Part shown: piece by piece, positions 1-6,137 of the stretch
How the letters are laid out: the number at the start of each line of letters is the position of its first letter
How positions within the stretch are numbered: the first letter of the stretch is position 1
Source of the DNA: an uncultured Oscillospiraceae bacterium
GTDB taxonomy: Bacteria; Bacillota; Clostridia; Oscillospirales; Oscillospiraceae
Length of the DNA stretch: 17,392 bases
Direction: 5' to 3'
NCBI GenBank assembly: GCA_947630345.1
Contig: CANRHF010000019.1
Coordinates: 1-17,392 of the forward strand
The notes under the pieces: generated by a model
Database searches by the model: none
The model's input: the letters and a program-made list of their open reading frames with translations, nothing else
What the model was told of the DNA's origin: nothing
Program-made: the position numbers and the translations under genes

Positions 1-547
1 TGTCCCCCACCAGGTCGTTGGTCCATTTGATGCCGGGCCGGAACCCGGTGACTTCCTGGATGGCGTCGCACATGGCGACCCCCACGGCGCAGGTCAGGTG
101 CATCAGCTCTGCCGCCGGGCACTCGGGCCGCAGCAGCACCGACAGATACACCCCCATCCCCGGCGGGGAGACGAAGCCCCGGCCCATTCGCCCCCGGCCC
201 CCAGTCTGGCGCTCGGCAATGAGGACGGTGCCCTCGGGGGCGTCCCCGGCGGCCAGAACCTTGAGCCGGGTGTTGGTGGAATCCGCCTCGGGTAGCACCG
301 TGATCCGGTCCCGCCAGGGGTGATCCTGGGGAAGCCAGGCCAAAATGGCCTCCCGGTCCATATTTTGGGGGGCGGACCGGAGCAAGTAGCCCTGGCGGGT
401 GACGGAGTCAATGACGTAGCCCCGGGCCCGGAGCCGCTCCACGGCCTTCCACACCGCCGCCCGGGAGACGCCCAGGGCCTGCCCGATCTGCTGGCCGGAC
501 AGATACCCTTCCGCCTCTGTCAGAAGCTGTAGGACCCGCTCCTCCAT
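1..547 (-). CDS. birA: BirA: biotin-[acetyl-CoA-carboxylase] ligase / biotin repressor (C-terminus outside window)
   Basis: Reading left from an ATG at 547, an open frame continues to the window edge, giving 182 N-terminal residues of a protein usually about 320-330 long. Residues 1-58 form a winged-helix DNA-binding domain (SGQQIGQALGVSRAAVWKAV at about 17-36, then the RQGY wing). Residues from about 80 belong to the biotin/lipoate ligase fold: STN at 90-92, the biotinyl-AMP loop GRGRMGR at 117-123, and KWTND at 174-178 (KWPND in most homologues). BirA makes biotinyl-5'-AMP and transfers biotin to a lysine of carboxylase carrier proteins. With an N-terminal HTH it normally also represses biotin genes. 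Its ATG shares one base with the stop codon of the upstream methyltransferase gene (TGATG), implying translational coupling. The HTH and loop motifs make the family call secure. The missing part is the rest of the catalytic domain and the C-terminal SH3-like domain. Confidence 0.93.
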   Translation of the reverse strand, partial: MEERVLQLLTEAEGYLSGQQIGQALGVSRAAVWKAVERLRARGYVIDSVTRQGYLLRSAPQNMDREAILAWLPQDHPWRDRITVLPEADSTNTRLKVLAAGDAPEGTVLIAERQTGGRGRMGRGFVSPPGMGVYLSVLLRPECPAAELMHLTCAVGVAMCDAIQEVTGFRPGIKWTNDLVGD

Positions 548-1416
548 CACCCGATCGCCTCTTTCAGCCGCCGGATATATCCGGGGTCGGTGCCGCAGCA
601 GCCGCCCAGCAGCGCCGCGCCCATTTTTTGACAGTCCGCCCCGATGGCGGCGAATTCCTCCGGCCCCATGGGGTACTCCGCCAGGCCCGACGGTCCCACC
701 ACTGGGACCCCGGCGTTGGGCTTGCAGATCAGCGGTCCCCGGACATACCGGCGGAGCCGGCTGACCAGGCCCGGGGTGTCGGCCCCGGCGGCCACGCAGT
801 TGAAGCCCACGGCGGCGGCCCCGGCAATTTCCAGCTCCCGCAGCACCGGCCCGGCCTCCCGGCCGGAAAACAAGGAACCGTCGGGCTGCATAGTGAAGGT
901 GTACATCACCGCTCCGGCCCCCTCCAGCTCGGCGGCCATACACACCGCCTCCGCCTCCAGAGGATAGAGCAGGGTCTCCGCGATCAGCAGATCCACCCCA
1001 CCGTCCAGCAGGCCCCGGATCTGTCGCCGGTAGAGGGCCACCATTTGGTCCGTATACTGCTCGTCGTAGCTGTCCAGGTCGGCGGCCAGGGTGGTCAGGT
1101 CCCCGGCAACCAATGCCCCGGGGGCGGCGGACCGGGTCAGGGCCGCCAGCTTGGCGTTGACCTCCTCGGTCTTCTCGTCCAGACCCGCTTTTTTCAGGGC
1201 CAGGGGCTGAGCCTGGAAGGTGGGGGCGTAGAGGATCTGGCTCCCCGCTTCAAAATAGGCCCGCTGGAGCTCCGCCAGCGCCTGGGGATGCTCTAAAATC
1301 CACGCCTCGGCGCAGCAGCCCCGGGGCATGCCCGCTTTCATTAAATTGGAGCCGGTGGCCCCGTCCAGAAGCACCGTCCCCGATTGGCAGAGCCGGTTAA
1401 AATCCTCCCGGGTCAA
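547..1416 (-). CDS. Homocysteine S-methyltransferase family protein (single Hcy-binding domain)
   Basis: A 289-residue protein that is one complete homocysteine-binding barrel (Pfam S-methyl_trans family). It has DGATGSN at 18-24, GFNC with C207, and GGCCGT at 271-276 with C273/C274. These three cysteines are the zinc ligands that activate the homocysteine thiol. It makes methionine by transferring a methyl group to homocysteine. The donor is not decided by sequence: S-methylmethionine (MmuM type), or methylcobalamin if it works with a separately encoded B12/methyltetrahydrofolate module, as in split MetH systems. The DGATGS and GGCCGT motifs look closer to the MetH N-terminal module (inference). 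The start is TTG at 1416, chosen because AAGGAGGC lies 8 bases upstream and the protein then begins at the normal place. It is the first gene of a unit with birA and has a good promoter at 1441-1469. Confidence 0.88.
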   Translation of the reverse strand: MTREDFNRLCQSGTVLLDGATGSNLMKAGMPRGCCAEAWILEHPQALAELQRAYFEAGSQILYAPTFQAQPLALKKAGLDEKTEEVNAKLAALTRSAAPGALVAGDLTTLAADLDSYDEQYTDQMVALYRRQIRGLLDGGVDLLIAETLLYPLEAEAVCMAAELEGAGAVMYTFTMQPDGSLFSGREAGPVLRELEIAGAAAVGFNCVAAGADTPGLVSRLRRYVRGPLICKPNAGVPVVGPSGLAEYPMGPEEFAAIGADCQKMGAALLGGCCGTDPGYIRRLKEAIG

Positions 1417-1424
1417 ACCGATCG

Positions 1425-1432
1425 CCTCCTTT
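1425..1432 (-). promoter_or_regulatory. Ribosome binding site fixing the TTG start of the homocysteine methyltransferase gene
   Basis: Read on the minus strand this is AAAGGAGG, followed by an 8-base spacer and TTG at 1416. No ATG or GTG in frame lies at a suitable distance, so the strong site decides a non-AUG start. Confidence 0.8.
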
Positions 1433-1440
1433 TTCTTTTC

Positions 1441-1469
1441 ATTATACCGAAGACCGGGAAAAAATGCAA
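1441..1469 (-). promoter_or_regulatory. Sigma-A-type promoter for the methyltransferase-birA unit
   Basis: Minus-strand TTGCAT (1469-1464), 17-base spacer, consensus TATAAT (1446-1441). Initiation would fall near 1434, leaving a leader of under 20 bases that begins at the ribosome binding site. Its -35 box is 6 bases from the -35 box of the divergent promoter at 1476-1504. Confidence 0.7.
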
Positions 1470-1475
1470 CGATTA

Positions 1476-1504
1476 TTGACGCGGCGGGAAAAATTTGCTA
1501 GAAT
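1476..1504 (+). promoter_or_regulatory. Sigma-A-type promoter for the M29 aminopeptidase gene
   Basis: TTGACG (1476-1481), 17-base spacer, TAGAAT (1499-1504), one mismatch from consensus in each box. Start expected near 1511. AAAGGAG at 1516-1522 lies 8 bases before the ATG at 1531. Confidence 0.8.
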
Positions 1505-1530
1505 AGAGCAGCTAGAAAGGAGCGCGAAGA

Positions 1531-2754
1531 ATGAAAAAATCTGTATTAAAGGAATATGCCCGTCTGATCGTCCGCAGCGGCATGAATGTGCAGCCGGGGC
1601 AGGAGGTCCTGATCCGGGCGGGGCTGGATCAGCCGGAATTTGTAAAGCTGGTGGTGGAGGAGGCCTATAAAGCCAAGGCCAAGGAGGTGCGGGTGGAATT
1701 CTCCTATGCCCCCCTGGGCAAGGTCCACGTCCGCTATCAGTCCGTCAAGACCCTTGGCGCGGTAAAGGAGTGGGAGAAGGCCCGGCAGCAGCACTATGTG
1801 GACGTGGTGCCCTGCACCCTCTTCCTGGACAGCGAGGACCCCGACGCCAGCAAGGGCCTGAACGCCGCCAAGCTGGCCAAGGCCCGGCGGCTGTCCTATC
1901 CCATCCTCAAGCCCTACCGGGACCAGCTGGAAAATAAGCAGCAGTGGTGCATCGCCGCGGTGCCCGGGGTGGCCTGGGCCAAGAAGGTCTTCCCAGAGCT
2001 TTCCAAGGGTCAGGCCATTGAAAAGCTCTGGCAGGCCATTTTGGACGCCTCCCGAGTGGAGGGCGACGCTGTGAAGGCCTGGGAGCGCCACGATCAGGAT
2101 CTGCTGGACCGCTGCGCCTATCTCAACAGCCTGGGCATCGCCTCCCTGCACTATACCGCCGACAACGGAACGGATCTGACTGTGGGCATGATCCCCCAGG
2201 CCCAGTTCTGCGGCGGCGGGGAGAACAGCAAGCTGGGCGTTTTCTTCAACCCCAACATTCCCACGGAGGAATGCTTCATCTCTCCCATGCGGGGCCAGGC
2301 CGAGGGCGTGGTCTACGCCACCAAGCCCCTGAGCTACCAGGGACAGATGATCGAAAACTTCTCCTTCCGCTTTGAAGGCGGCAAGGTGGTGGAGGTCCAT
2401 GCCGAGAAGGGGGAGGAGCTGCTGAAAACCATGCTCTCTCTGGACGACGGCGCAGTCTACCTGGGCGAGTGCGCCCTGGTGCCCCAGTCCAGCCCCATCG
2501 CGAAAAGCGGCCTGCTGTTTTACAACACCCTCTTTGACGAGAACGCCGCCTGCCACCTGGCCCTGGGGGCCGGCTTTGCCGACACCATCCAGGACTTCCA
2601 GAACAAGACCCTGGAGGAGTGCCGGGAGATGGGCGTCAACGACTCCATGATCCACACCGATTTTATGATCGGCTGCGACACCATGGACATCGACGCCACC
2701 ACCTGGGACGGGAAGACCGTTCCCATTTTCCGGGGCGGCGAATGGGCATTTTAA
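1531..2754 (+). CDS. M29-family metalloaminopeptidase (AmpS/PepS-like)
   Basis: A 407-residue cytosolic protein with no signal peptide, the usual length for the thermophilic/AmpS-type M29 aminopeptidases. These release N-terminal residues from peptides using two divalent metal ions. The expected ligand pattern is visible: the glutamate pair at 246-247 (PTEECF), E313 in LGECALVP, H342 in CHLALG, and H375/D377 in HTDFMIG. The N-terminal half (about 1-220) is the alpha/beta domain typical of the family, and the C-terminal half carries the metal site. The ATG at 1531 follows AAAGGAG by 8 bases and gives the standard start LKEYARLIVRSGMNVQPGQ. It is transcribed alone from its own promoter. No terminator is evident between its stop (2754) and the rpmE promoter, so some read-through into rpmE is possible. 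Natural substrate cannot be told from sequence. Confidence 0.92.
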   Translation: MKKSVLKEYARLIVRSGMNVQPGQEVLIRAGLDQPEFVKLVVEEAYKAKAKEVRVEFSYAPLGKVHVRYQSVKTLGAVKEWEKARQQHYVDVVPCTLFLDSEDPDASKGLNAAKLAKARRLSYPILKPYRDQLENKQQWCIAAVPGVAWAKKVFPELSKGQAIEKLWQAILDASRVEGDAVKAWERHDQDLLDRCAYLNSLGIASLHYTADNGTDLTVGMIPQAQFCGGGENSKLGVFFNPNIPTEECFISPMRGQAEGVVYATKPLSYQGQMIENFSFRFEGGKVVEVHAEKGEELLKTMLSLDDGAVYLGECALVPQSSPIAKSGLLFYNTLFDENAACHLALGAGFADTIQDFQNKTLEECREMGVNDSMIHTDFMIGCDTMDIDATTWDGKTVPIFRGGEWAF

Positions 2755-2777
2755 TTGGGAAAAATCGAAAAAAAGAC

Positions 2778-2806
2778 TTGCATTTCCCGGAAAGATGTGC
2801 TATGAT
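2778..2806 (+). promoter_or_regulatory. Promoter of rpmE
   Basis: TTGCAT (2778-2783), 17-base spacer, TATGAT (2801-2806). Transcription would start near 2813, giving a leader of about 59 bases. The only structure I see in the leader is a weak CCCT/AGGG hairpin at 2840-2853, and there is no convincing operator. Confidence 0.72.
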
Positions 2807-2855
2807 ATCCGGGCGATTGAAAAATACGGGGCCTTGCGCCCTTTCCTTAGGGTAA

Positions 2856-2864
2856 GAAAGAGGT
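2856..2864 (+). promoter_or_regulatory. Ribosome binding site of rpmE (decides ATG 2872 over GTG 2863)
   Basis: The GAAAGAGGTG stretch ends at 2864, 7 bases before ATG 2872. The in-frame GTG at 2863 is part of this site and has no site of its own. Confidence 0.7.
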
Positions 2865-2871
2865 GAACAAC

Positions 2872-3072
2872 ATGAAGGAAGGTATCCATCCCAAGTACCA
2901 ACAGACGACGATTCGCTGTGCCTGTGGCAATGTTTTTACGACTGGCTCCACCAAGAAGGACATCCGCGTTGAGATCTGTTCCAAGTGCCACCCTTTCTAT
3001 ACCGGCAAGCAAAAGCTGGTTGACACCGGTGGACGTGTTGATCGGTTCAACAAGCGTTTTGGCCTGAAATGA
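2872..3072 (+). CDS. rpmE: Ribosomal protein L31, zinc-binding type (bL31)
   Basis: A 66-residue protein beginning MKEGIHPKYQ, the standard bL31 start. Zinc ligands C16, C18, C36 and C39 (CACG and CSKC) place it in the C-plus class rather than the zinc-independent YtiA class used under zinc starvation. It bridges the small and large subunits at the central protuberance of the 50S particle. I chose ATG 2872 over the GTG at 2863. The GTG lies inside the purine-rich ribosome binding site AAAGAGGTG, which sits 7 bases before the ATG, and the family starts at MKEG. It is monocistronic in appearance, with its own promoter and a strong terminator 6 bases after the stop. The protein is complete. Confidence 0.97.
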   Translation: MKEGIHPKYQQTTIRCACGNVFTTGSTKKDIRVEICSKCHPFYTGKQKLVDTGGRVDRFNKRFGLK

Positions 3073-3077
3073 TGAGG

Positions 3078-3114
3078 AAAAGCCCGCACTGCGTTTCCGT
3101 AGTGCGGGCTTTTT
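3078..3114 (+). terminator. Intrinsic terminator of rpmE
   Basis: AGCCCGCACT (3081-3090) pairs perfectly with AGTGCGGGCT (3101-3110). Flanking AAA/TTT extends the stem to 13 bp, and GCG/CGT inside can tighten the loop to UUUC. A TTTT run follows directly. It lies only about 30 bases before hflX, which has no obvious promoter of its own. Confidence 0.93.
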
Positions 3115-3142
3115 GCGCTCCGCGCCGGAAAAAGGAGGAGCT

Positions 3143-4402
3143 ATGCAAATGAATTTGGACACTTCCGCCCCGGAGCGGGCGGTGCTGGTGGGCCTGGCGG
3201 CGGATATCTTCCCGCCGGAGGAAAACGCCACCGAGGAGAGCCTGGAGGAGCTGGAAGCCCTTTTGGAGACCGCCGGGGGCTTTTGTACCGGCAAGGTGCT
3301 TCAGTCCCGCCGGGCCCCGGATTCTCACAGCTTTATCGGGGCGGGCAAGGCCCAGGAGGTCAAAATGCTGGCCCAGTTTACCCAGGCGGACATGGTGATT
3401 TTTGACAACGAGCTGTCCCCCGGCCACATCCGGGCCCTGGAGGATCTGCTGGGCCTGCCGGTACTGGACCGCAGCGCGCTCATTTTGGATATTTTCGCCC
3501 GGCGGGCCCGGACCCGGGAGGGGCGGCTCCAGGTGGAGCTGGCCCAGTACCAGTATCTGCTGCCCCGCCTCTCCGGCATGGGTGAGAGCCTGTCCCGGCA
3601 GGGCGGCGGCATCGGCACCCGGGGACCCGGCGAGAGCAAGCTGGAAACGGACCGGCGGCACATCCGGGAGCGGATCGACCGGCTGAAGGGGGAGCTGGAG
3701 CAGGTGCGCCAGGTCCGCGCTGTTCAGCGGGAGCGGCGGCAGAAAAACGCCGTGCCGGTGATCGCCCTGGTGGGCTACACCAACGCGGGCAAGTCCACCA
3801 TCCTAAACCTACTCACCGGCGCGGGGATTCCCGCCAATAACCGTCTGTTCGACACCCTGGACACCACCTCCCGGGCCCTTCGGATCGGGGAGGGGACCGA
3901 CGCCATTTTGTCCGACACCGTGGGCTTTATCGCCAAGCTGCCCCACCATCTGGTGGAGGCCTTCCGGGCCACGCTGGAGGAGCTGGAATACGCCGATCTG
4001 CTGCTCCACGTCATCGACGCCTCCGCTCCGGACCGGGCATCCCAGATCCAGGTGGTGGACAGGCTCATCGAGGAGCTGGCCCCGGGAACGCCCGTGCTGC
4101 GGTGCTACAACAAGGCCGACCTGACCGACGACATTCCGGCGGAGCGGGATGCAGTCGTTCTCTCCGCCAAAACCGGCCAGGGGATGGAGGCGCTTCTTTT
4201 TGCCATGGAGCGGGCCCTGAACCGGGGGAAGCGCCGGGTGCGGCTGCTGCTGCCCTATGCCCAGGCGGGCTTTGTAGACGCCCTCCACTCCGGGGCCCAG
4301 GTCCTTTCCCTGGAATACACCGGCGAAGGAATTTTGACGGAGGCGGTGGTGGACCCCATTCTCTATGGCCGCCTGCGGGAATACGTTTTGGAGGAGCGGT
4401 GA
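3143..4402 (+). CDS. hflX: HflX: ribosome-associated GTPase
   Basis: A 419-residue GTPase that binds the 50S subunit and splits stalled or hibernating 70S ribosomes, notably in heat and antibiotic stress. Order: N-terminal HflX nucleotide-binding-like domain (about 10-140), the conserved glycine-rich stretch GGGIGTRGPGESKLETDRR (about 154-172), a coiled coil (170-200), then the G domain. G1 is GYTNAGKS at 211-218, G3 DTVG at 258-261, G4 NKAD at 323-326 and G5 SAK at 341-343, with a C-terminal domain to 419. Starts upstream of 3143 would fall inside the rpmE terminator. AGGAGG at 3133-3138 sits 4 bases before ATG 3143 and 10 before in-frame ATG 3149, so either Met could be used. Its stop (4402) is one base from the next start, making it first in a run with the YigZ-like and dgt genes. 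Confidence 0.95.
   Translation: MQMNLDTSAPERAVLVGLAADIFPPEENATEESLEELEALLETAGGFCTGKVLQSRRAPDSHSFIGAGKAQEVKMLAQFTQADMVIFDNELSPGHIRALEDLLGLPVLDRSALILDIFARRARTREGRLQVELAQYQYLLPRLSGMGESLSRQGGGIGTRGPGESKLETDRRHIRERIDRLKGELEQVRQVRAVQRERRQKNAVPVIALVGYTNAGKSTILNLLTGAGIPANNRLFDTLDTTSRALRIGEGTDAILSDTVGFIAKLPHHLVEAFRATLEELEYADLLLHVIDASAPDRASQIQVVDRLIEELAPGTPVLRCYNKADLTDDIPAERDAVVLSAKTGQGMEALLFAMERALNRGKRRVRLLLPYAQAGFVDALHSGAQVLSLEYTGEGILTEAVVDPILYGRLREYVLEER
4392..4396 (+). promoter_or_regulatory. Ribosome binding site fixing the GTG start of the YigZ-like gene
   Basis: AGGAG within the last codons of hflX, 7 bases before GTG 4404. It supports a GTG start and coupling to hflX termination at 4402. Confidence 0.65.
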
Positions 4403-4403
4403 G

Positions 4404-5045
4404 GTGGAGGAGTATCTGGTGCCTTCCGGCTTTGGGGAGGCGGAATTTGTGGAGAAAAAGTCCCGCTTTATTGGCCGCCTCTGGCCGGTGGAAACCGAGG
4501 CGGAGGCCCTGGAGCGGATCCAGGAGATGAAAAAGCGCTGCTACGACGCCACCCACAACTGCTGGGCCTATATCATCAAGGACGGCCCCACCAGGTTTTC
4601 CGACGATGGGGAGCCGGGGGGCACCGCCGGAATGCCCATGGTGCAGGTCTTGCAGCGGGAGAATCTTTTTAACGCGGTGTGCGTGGTCACCCGGTACTTT
4701 GGAGGCGTCCTCCTGGGGGCCGGCGGCCTGGTCCGGGCCTATACCAAGGGGGCCAAAATCGCCGTGGACGCCGCCGGGAAATCCATCAAGCGGGTTTGGA
4801 ACGTCTACTATCTGCCCTGCCCTTACGCCTTCTACGAGCGGGTGCGGCTGGAGGCCCTGTCCGCCGGGGGCGTCATCCAGGACGCCCAGTTCGGGGCGGA
4901 GGTGGAGCTGACGGTATTGCTTCCCCAGGCGGGGGCGGCGGCGTTTCTGACGAAGCTCTCCGACCTCTCGGCTGGAAAGGTGGAGGCATTGGAGACGGGG
5001 AAGGTGTATCGTGCCTTTCCCCTGGGAGAAAGGAGTTTGGATTGA
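4404..5045 (+). CDS. YigZ/IMPACT-family protein (UPF0029)
   Basis: A 213-residue two-domain protein of the YigZ/IMPACT family. Residues 1-125 carry the family signature: VEKKSRFIG at 16-24, DGEPGGTAGMPM at 68-79, VVTRYFGGVLLGAGGLVRAY at 94-113. A C-terminal alpha/beta ferredoxin-like domain (EF-G domain IV-like) follows. The eukaryotic relative IMPACT regulates the kinase GCN2. The bacterial function is not settled, though binding to nucleic acid or the ribosome is often proposed. Start: GTG 4404, 7 bases after AGGAG (4392-4396) inside the hflX tail and one base after the hflX stop. The ATG at 4365 lies within hflX and would add 13 non-homologous residues. The stop overlaps the dgt start. The coupling with hflX hints at a ribosome-linked role (inference). 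Confidence 0.9.
   Translation: MEEYLVPSGFGEAEFVEKKSRFIGRLWPVETEAEALERIQEMKKRCYDATHNCWAYIIKDGPTRFSDDGEPGGTAGMPMVQVLQRENLFNAVCVVTRYFGGVLLGAGGLVRAYTKGAKIAVDAAGKSIKRVWNVYYLPCPYAFYERVRLEALSAGGVIQDAQFGAEVELTVLLPQAGAAAFLTKLSDLSAGKVEALETGKVYRAFPLGERSLD
5028..5035 (+). promoter_or_regulatory. Ribosome binding site fixing the TTG start of dgt
   Basis: GAAAGGAG inside the last codons of the YigZ-like gene, 6 bases before TTG 5042. The overlap TTGA with the upstream stop supports termination-reinitiation. Confidence 0.75.
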
Positions 5046-6055
5046 CCGTTCGGGAGGAGTTGGAGCGGCGGGAACATGGGTTTTTGAGCGAGCACGCCGC
5101 CTTTTCTGACCAGAGCCGGGGCCGCGTGCGCCCGGAGCCGCCCCAGCCCGGGGAGGTGCGTACCTGCTACCAGCGGGACACGGATCGAATCGTTCACAGT
5201 AAGGCCTTCCGCCGCCTGACCCACAAGACCCAGGTCTTCCTCCAGCCCGAGGGGGACCACTACCGCACCCGGATGACCCACACCCTGGAGGTGTCCCGGA
5301 TCGCCCGGACCATCACCCGGGGCCTGGGGCTCAATGAAGATCTGACAGAGGCCATCGCCATGGGCCATGACCTGGGCCACACCCCCTTTGGCCACGCCGG
5401 GGAGGCGGCGCTGTCCGAGGTGCTGGGGGCCCCCTTCCGCCACAACGAGCAGAGCCTCCGGGTGGTGGACGCCCTGGAAAACGGGGGAAAGGGCTTGAAT
5501 CTGACCTACGAGGTGCGGATGGGCATTCTGGGCCACACGGGGGACCGGATCCCTGAGACCTGGGAGGGCCAGGTGGTTCGCCGGTCGGACCAGATCGCCT
5601 ATGTGAATCACGATATTGACGACGCCATCCGGGCGGGGATCTTGACCGACGGGGACATCCCCAAGGAGATCTCCGCCGTACTGGGCGGCAGCCACCGGGA
5701 ACGGATCAACACCCTGGTCTGCGACGCCATTGCTTTCACCCAGGAGAGCGGGCGGGTGGGCCTGTCGCCGGCAGTGGACCAGGCACTCAAGGAGCTGCGG
5801 GCCTTCATGTTCCAGCGGGTCTACCGCAACCCCGTGGCCAAGGGGGAGGAGAGCAAGGCCAAGCTCATGCTCCAGCGGCTCTACCAGTTCTATTGCGACC
5901 ATCCGGAGCGGCTGCCTGAGGACCTTGCCCCCCAGTTGAGATTGGAAGGCATCCCCCGGACGGTGTGCGATTACATCGCCGGCATGACGGACAAGTACGC
6001 GGTGGACAAATATACGGAGATTTTTATTCCCTCGGGGTGGCAAGTCCGGGGATAA
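5042..6055 (+). CDS. dgt: dGTPase-type HD-domain dNTP triphosphohydrolase
   Basis: A 337-residue HD-superfamily protein that cleaves dNTPs (classically dGTP) to the deoxynucleoside and triphosphate. The metal-site HD pattern is complete: H80 in RMTHTLEV, H109-D110 in AMGHDLGHTPFGHAGE, and an aspartate in RSDQIAYVNHDIDD (most likely D183). The RDTDRIVHSKAFRRL block at about 45-59 is typical of dGTPases. Length fits the shorter Gram-positive/Clostridia class rather than the 500-residue enterobacterial Dgt. The start is TTG 5042: GAAAGGAG at 5028-5035 lies 6 bases upstream, and the codon overlaps the preceding stop (ATTGA), so translation is coupled. No in-frame ATG or GTG gives a sensible N-terminus. 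In many Clostridia dgt lies just before dnaG-rpoD, as here, linking dNTP control with replication genes. Confidence 0.93.
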   Translation: MTVREELERREHGFLSEHAAFSDQSRGRVRPEPPQPGEVRTCYQRDTDRIVHSKAFRRLTHKTQVFLQPEGDHYRTRMTHTLEVSRIARTITRGLGLNEDLTEAIAMGHDLGHTPFGHAGEAALSEVLGAPFRHNEQSLRVVDALENGGKGLNLTYEVRMGILGHTGDRIPETWEGQVVRRSDQIAYVNHDIDDAIRAGILTDGDIPKEISAVLGGSHRERINTLVCDAIAFTQESGRVGLSPAVDQALKELRAFMFQRVYRNPVAKGEESKAKLMLQRLYQFYCDHPERLPEDLAPQLRLEGIPRTVCDYIAGMTDKYAVDKYTEIFIPSGWQVRG

Positions 6056-6066
6056 TATGGTATAAT
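6038..6066 (+). promoter_or_regulatory. Extended -10 promoter for the dnaG-rpoD operon
   Basis: TGGTATAAT at 6058-6066 is a perfect extended -10 (TGnTATAAT). The hexamer 17 bases upstream (TGGCAA, 6038-6043) matches the -35 consensus poorly, as expected for extended -10 promoters. It begins 2 bases after the dgt stop. Initiation would fall near 6073, inside the palindrome at 6060-6088. Confidence 0.62.
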
Positions 6067-6088
6067 AGCTGCGAAGCAGCTATTATAC
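6060..6088. repeat. Perfect inverted repeat over the dnaG promoter (operator or terminator candidate)
   Basis: Arms GTATAATAGCTGC (6060-6072) and GCAGCTATTATAC (6076-6088) are perfect complements around a GAA triloop, a 13-bp stem in an AT-rich island of a GC-rich genome. It contains the -10 box and the predicted start site. As RNA it forms a hairpin just after the dgt stop followed by CUUUGAUUUU, so it could instead, or also, terminate dgt transcription. The GAA loop closed by C-G suits an RNA hairpin. Sequence alone does not separate these roles. Confidence 0.85.
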
Positions 6089-6137
6089 TTTGATTTTAAG
6101 TCCTTAATCAGACTTTTCCCAAGGGAGGTGGTCAACT

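Noticed and set aside
1546..2655. 369-residue minus-strand open frame opposite the aminopeptidase
   Set aside because: Shadow of the M29 gene, which has promoter, ribosome site and metal ligands.
3113..3142. Longer HflX from TTG 3113
   Set aside because: The start would lie in the rpmE terminator T-run with no ribosome site; AGGAGG at 3133-3138 serves ATG 3143/3149.
4832..6043. 403-residue minus-strand open frame opposite dgt
   Set aside because: Shadow of a well-supported HD-domain gene; composition rich in Pro/Gly/His/Leu with no family motif.
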